DNA of 64,000 nucleotides from Capsicum annuum (Eukaryota > Streptophyta > Magnoliopsida > Solanales > Solanaceae). Each line of letters begins with the position of its first letter. The first letter of the stretch is position 1. The translations under genes were made by a program, and so were the position numbers. Shown one piece after another: positions 59,595 to 64,000 of this stretch. The stretch is taken from positions 98,415,527 through 98,479,526 of the forward strand of contig NC_061115.1 of the NCBI RefSeq assembly GCF_002878395.1, in the 5' to 3' direction. The notes under the pieces were generated by a model that saw only the letters and a program-made list of their open reading frames with translations, searched no databases and was not told where the DNA came from.

Positions 59595-61440
59595 AAAACA
59601 CTCTTAAATCTTTATCAAGATTTTGGTTTAAAAAGACGCTATGGTTTATTCAAGCTAGTTAAGTAAGGCTCTTAAGGGTGATTTGTCTCCATCTTCTTTG
59701 GTATTTAAGGCATGTTAATCCTCCCTCATTGTTAGTTCAGACTAAAATCATGTTTTACTTAATAGTTTTCATGGCATTATTGTAGGTTTATGTTAGTTTT
59801 GAAAAATGTTTTGGGGATTTTGGTTACTAATGGTTGGATGATGTTTTCCCATGTTCTATTTTTGGTGTTCATGATTTAATGTTGGTGTGAACATATGGTT
59901 GCATGGGAATGGTTAATTGGTTGTTGGTTTTGGTTGGAAGCTATATGCCCTCAACATGTTTGTTAAAATTCCAATAAAAATATTTCTGTCACATAGTTTG
60001 ACTTTTATGGAAAACCTTGCATTGCATAATATGGTAATGGAACCCTGAATGGTTTGATTGAGTTAAATGATTTATAAAGGCCTTGGTAGCCATGGTTTTT
60101 ATTGGCTGGAAATCCTATGGGGTACACTAGTGTGATGTATAGAATATATGACAAAGGTGGATCTATTGATAGTTCATGTCATATAGGCCAGAGTTGGACA
60201 TCCAATTGCTTCGATTTGAATTATCCGGAGAATGCAATGCCTTATATATATCAAAAATATGGACAATCTAACCTATTTCTCAATTCACTCAAAGAGTGAA
60301 AAGGGTCCCAATAGAGATATGTAAAAGGCAGAAAGTATTGGCTAATGACATTCCTTGCAAGTTATAGTTGGTATGACGATAACACTTTATAATGCCTTTG
60401 TAGTTAACTTTTGGAATTGCTGGTTTGGTAATGTGCTAAAGGTTTTAATTGGGAAATAATGGTAGGTTGTAATAGCTAATCGAGAAAGTGTGAGTCCGAT
60501 AGATGGACACTGGAAACTCATGTTTGTCGACATGAGGGTTGGTCTTGGTGGCCATATACTCTTAGGGTACGTGGGAATCCCATAAGTTATACTTGTATAT
60601 ATATGTATCATGGAGGGCTAAGGGTACACGGGGATTCCCAGCCCCTATGATATCTTTGATTCATGTAGTTATACATATTGGTGCCCGTTCAGGGGGGTAA
60701 CGGTGGACTCACATAGCCCGAGGGTAGATCATGACAATCAAGATACACAAACCAAGTTAATGTTTTAAATGCATTTTAAACCCGATTCCCTTTCCCGACA
60801 TGGTAAATATGTGTATGTATGTGGATGCATTTGGTTATTTACTTGGTTTTTGATATTGGCATTATTTTATCCTTACTCCTGAGTGCATGCTAGCATTAAA
60901 CCGCTAGCCCGTCTTTGGATGTTGTATCCCCACGCAATGCAGGAATCAGCCATACTACTATTCCTGTTTAGTAATCTTGGATTCGAGAACAGTTGTATGT
61001 TGGCATAAAGTGGTGAGCTTCCATACTCCGAAAGACTCCATTTATTGTTATGGAATTTTCCATCTACTTTTGTTATTTCTTAGACATTGTTTTTTAGCTA
61101 TGGTCGGGGGCATGTCCCAACCGAATATGGTTTTGATCTTGGATAGAGGCTTTGTGTGACTACTTTGCGCATTGGCGTTGTTGCTATTGGTGTCATCCTT
61201 GGCATTAGTACTAGTATAGGGCTGAGACTGGTTGAATCGGTTCATACACTTTAATTAATGTATTTTAGTTATGGTTGTTCTATCTTGTTATATATTTGGA
61301 ATTCATTCGACATAGGGTGTAGGGCAGTTAAGGTTTGGTATTGGGAGTGATCTCCGATCCCCGGTTGGGCTTGAAGCACCAGACATAACTAGGCACTGGT
61401 TCAGATCATGTTAGACAGAGAGTTTTTGCTCTACATCCTC
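59595..61440 (+). mobile_element. probable gypsy-type LTR fragment
   Basis: No coding motif. The right part has 3' LTR landmarks: AAGTGGTGAGCTTCCATAC, GGGGGCATGTCCC, GATAGAGGCTTTGTG and CGATCCCCGGTTGGGCTTG. The first three mirror 164-528. The left edge is the insertion boundary of LTR-C2. No second copy in the window confirms its ends. Confidence 0.45.
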
Positions 61441-61721
61441 AATAACTCTCATTCTACTCCTCACTATCTACGCAGAAAAGAGTAGAATATAAGTAATGAA
61501 TACTGAGCATGAACAACACATACGAGAAAAATTAAGTTTAGAGAATCTTTCCTAGAAATGTTCTATAGCCACCAAAAGATAGATAGGGATATTAACATAT
61601 CGATTTGTGAGACTCTATTATATATCCTACATTTAACTCATGAGACCGGTTAACCTAGAACTCTGATACCAACTTGACATGATGCAAAATTAGATATTAT
61701 GATGACACTTACCCCATCACA
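61441..61721 (-). mobile_element. leader and primer binding site of a minus-strand gypsy element
   Basis: Plus strand CTCTGATACCAA at 61671-61682, an exact initiator-Met PBS on the minus strand. Unlike A and B, it does not adjoin the LTR: about 40 bp (TTGACATGATGC to CCCCATCACA) separate it from TGTAACGCCCC. Either the LTR tip was extended, or a second LTR has replaced the original one. No gag motif is visible in 61441-61670. Confidence 0.55.
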
Positions 61722-63232
61722 TGTAACGCCCCAAAAAATGGGTCCCGAAGCGTCACACGGTGCTTGAGGCTATGAGTAGCCCTAAGCTAAACCTTTGAGC
61801 CATTTTTATTCAGTTTAACACAAATCAACGGGGTTTCCATAAATAACCCTCAAATATCAATAGAGTAATCATCATCCAAGAATAAAAGAATTTCAGAAAG
61901 ATAATAAAATACGACTTATTAGTCAACTCCCAACATCTATACTAGTCTAACAAGCCTCTAAGAAAATAAATAAAACCAGCGAGCCATTGAGGTATGCCCC
62001 AACTGACTCATACTCAGTTATCAAATATTAACAATTCCATGAAACCAATATCAGACATCACGTCCTCGGAACATAAGGACTCACCACAATAGAGAATGTA
62101 GAACAGTGTGCCCGAAAAATCACTATCGAACCTGCAAACTGAGCACCTAAACCTACATTTTGAGAAAATGTAGCCCACATCCGAAGATGTGGGTCATTAC
62201 AATGGAAAGGAACCGAGTATATGGGGGTGTATGCAGTTGTATAAAAATCATCATCATAAATATTTATAAGAAATATGCAGAATATATGAAAGACTCACAT
62301 AGCCAGAAGAAAATCATCATAATCATGAGAGGATGAAATAAGTACAATAACACAAGTAAGTTGTGATATAATTTGTCAGTCACTTTCAGTTCATCAAGAA
62401 TATCAATTCTCATAATGTAAATATCATTTAAATCATTCGAAAGAAGAACTTTCACAATTCCACTTCCAAATCACTTCACCATTCACCATAGACACAAGGA
62501 AACACACACACTGGGAGATCTTATAACCGACATAAACCATGTGAGCTACAGGGAGTCCAACATACAACGAACGTTGGGGAGAGCCGTCCTATCCTTTCCA
62601 TCGGAGTAGGACTAGCGATATCAAATCCACACAAACTAGTGATCACTATATAAATCAGCCTCAGGGTCACTCCTAAGGGGGCACGTAGTTCTAGGAAAGT
62701 AAGGTCGCTTTTTACCTCCCACTTGGTGCTAAAGATTCTCCCGGGCTTAGCTCAGATCATTTCAAAGAAAATCCACAACAAAACAAATTCAGTAACATAT
62801 AAATATACATTGGAAGCCATCAAACTTCCCATCTATCAAAATCAACCAAGTTGTGGATTTCTTTCACACTCAAGTTTAAAACAACTCCATTATGACCAAA
62901 AGATTAAATCATTCAAAATATCCCAAATATTCAACATCAACGTGCTTATAACACACACTTTCTCGAAAAAACACAATTTCAATGGGGATTCATGACCCAA
63001 ATATCAAAATCATGATAAATATCGTTCAACATTCATGCTTTATATCTACACACATGTAAATTCATCTTTCAAAATCATAAAATCAAGATTTCATAATAAT
63101 CATCATAAGATATGGGTTCATGCTTCAAATTCGTAAAAATCAAATAAAAATCATGCCTTTGTAAAGAAAATTACTTTTGGGCACAAGAATGAAAGAGAGT
63201 TCATATGGAAAAAACCCCACATACCTTGAATG

Positions 63233-63430
63233 ATGAACTTTAAATCGATCCTTATTTTTGAGATGTTAATCGTGCCTTTGAATGATGGTTCTTGGAGTTC
63301 TTGAACTCGGAACTTGGAATCTTGAATAAATTTGCAGAATTAATGGTGAACTTTGGAGGTTCTTGAAGTTTGATGTAGGAGCTTAGGGTTTTCGTTTTGA
63401 GGGAATTTGATGAAATATAATATATAATGC
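63233..63430 (-). promoter_or_regulatory. TATA box, AAACCCTA box and splice-donor-like site in LTR-D
   Basis: Element strand: GCATTATATATTATA (63430-63416), AAACCCTA (63391-63384), ~145 nt rich in TTCAAGA and CCAAGAA words, then CATTCAAG|GTATGTGGGG (GT 63234-63233). This is the clearest example of the shared layout and probably marks the transcription start and first exon. Confidence 0.55.
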
Positions 63431-63548
63431 GTCTAATAGGATTTAATATACGATTTTTACAAATTTTGGGTGAGGAGGAATGACCAAAACGCAAATAAAA
63501 ATCAAGTAATTCTCGAATCTGTCCTTTGGTGGACTGTTTTGATAGTTT

Positions 63549-63890
63549 GAAGTAGATAAACCATAACGTTTTACTCCACTATCAAAATTAGATGAAACAA
63601 ATTTCATTAGAAAGAGGACACTCATATTTTTCTGTTGATATATAGTATCTCACCCAGATCATTGTGTACGAGGAGTTATGATTGTTTGAAGTTGACTCAA
63701 AAATTTCCTTTTCATAGGCTGAAGTGGATCAACCATAACTTTTTGCTCCCATCGACAAATTCGATGAAACCAATTTCATTGGATAAAGGACTCAGAGAGC
63801 TTTCCGTTGATATATAGTAGATCACCCAGGTTATTATGTACAAGGAGTTATGATCATTTAAATTTTGAGAAAAAATACGCCAGGCCTCAG
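63549..63890 (-). repeat. 172-bp tandem duplication in LTR-D
   Basis: GAAGTAGATAAACCATAACG (63549) recurs as GAAGTGGATCAACCATAACT (63721). GATGAAACAAATTTCATT, CGTTGATATATAGTA and AGGAGTTATGAT follow in both. The copies are clearly diverged. The block occupies the U3 side of the LTR, like the GC-rich tandem blocks of the other families. Confidence 0.8.
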
Positions 63891-64000
63891 TACTTTTTCA
63901 TACACGTTTTACTGTTCACTACTATTCATGGTTCGATTGGAATGTTTATAACTGGTCGCTCGGGTGTCCGTTTTGGATGATCCACATATCGTAGAAAAGC

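Larger units (their letters stand above)
61722..64000 (-). mobile_element. LTR-D (gypsy family D, runs off the right edge)
   Basis: Starts TGTAACGCCCC then AAAAAATGGG, resembling LTR-B (TGTAATACCCTAAAAATGGG). It shares with A and B the order CACACGGTGCTTGAGG, ACCATGTGAGCTAC, GTTGGGGAGAG and GGGCACAAG..GAAAG, followed by the donor-like site. It is better preserved than the A and B LTRs, so probably younger. Its element-strand start lies beyond 64000. Confidence 0.75.

Noticed and set aside
63290..63345. heat-shock-element-like TTC/GAA clusters in LTR-D and in A, B and F LTRs
   Set aside because: No perfect alternating three-block element was found, and the clusters lie downstream of the probable transcription start.
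1..64000. CRISPR array, operon, phage or bacterial defence system
   Set aside because: No regularly spaced repeats, no ribosome-binding sites and no prokaryotic gene structure; all signals fit plant retroelements.

Overview
The window looks like intergenic heterochromatin of a plant nuclear genome, most probably a Solanaceae species. This is inferred from the style of the long, AT-rich LTR retrotransposons. I find no intact cellular gene, tRNA or rRNA gene, CRISPR array or bacterial-type feature. Nearly all of the 64 kb can be assigned to decayed LTR retrotransposons nested inside one another. All primer binding sites I can read resemble the initiator-tRNA-Met type (TGGTATCAGAGCC on the element strand). 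Boundaries come from comparing repeat copies by eye. Percent identities were not computed.

Layout. A truncated gypsy-type LTR end lies at 164-528. Family E (Ty1/copia-like, minus strand) has three LTRs (529-1245, 7573-~8319, 50115-50826). Its first internal region carries copia gag remnants plus a 1.43 kb duplicated block coding for a Lys/Ser-rich protein in the place where pol should be. Its second internal region (8320-9854 and 49830-50114) is split by family A. Family A (minus, gypsy-like, no coding capacity) runs 9855-49829, again as LTR-internal-LTR-internal-LTR. Inside LTR-A1 sits family F (plus, Ty3/gypsy chromovirus), 10008-27461, once more LTR-internal-LTR-internal-LTR, flanked by a near-perfect 5-bp target duplication. 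Inside the second internal region of A sits family B (minus, gypsy), 38270-46419, whose integrase has been deleted.

Right of the nest are an unassigned stretch (50827-52397), family C (plus, gypsy, gag only; 52398-59594), a fragment of another gypsy-type LTR (59595-61440), a leader with PBS, and a minus-strand LTR of family D running off the right edge.

How the parts relate. F and B keep recognisable Gag, protease, reverse transcriptase, and (F only) RNase H, integrase and chromodomain, all broken by stops and frameshifts. Many stops fit C-to-T/G-to-A decay, and the second F copy has lost catalytic acidic residues this way. The non-coding A element shares its PBS, polypurine tract, a conserved box 5' of the tract and LTR tips with F, B and C, so it could have been mobilised in trans. 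Across families the LTRs also share a layout: a GC-rich tandem/palindromic block about 200-500 bp from the LTR start, a TATA-like region, an AAACCCTA box, and a near-perfect splice-donor sequence AG|GTATGT, with a matching acceptor just upstream of gag. This possible leader-intron module and the recurrence of three-LTR arrays are the most interesting observations.
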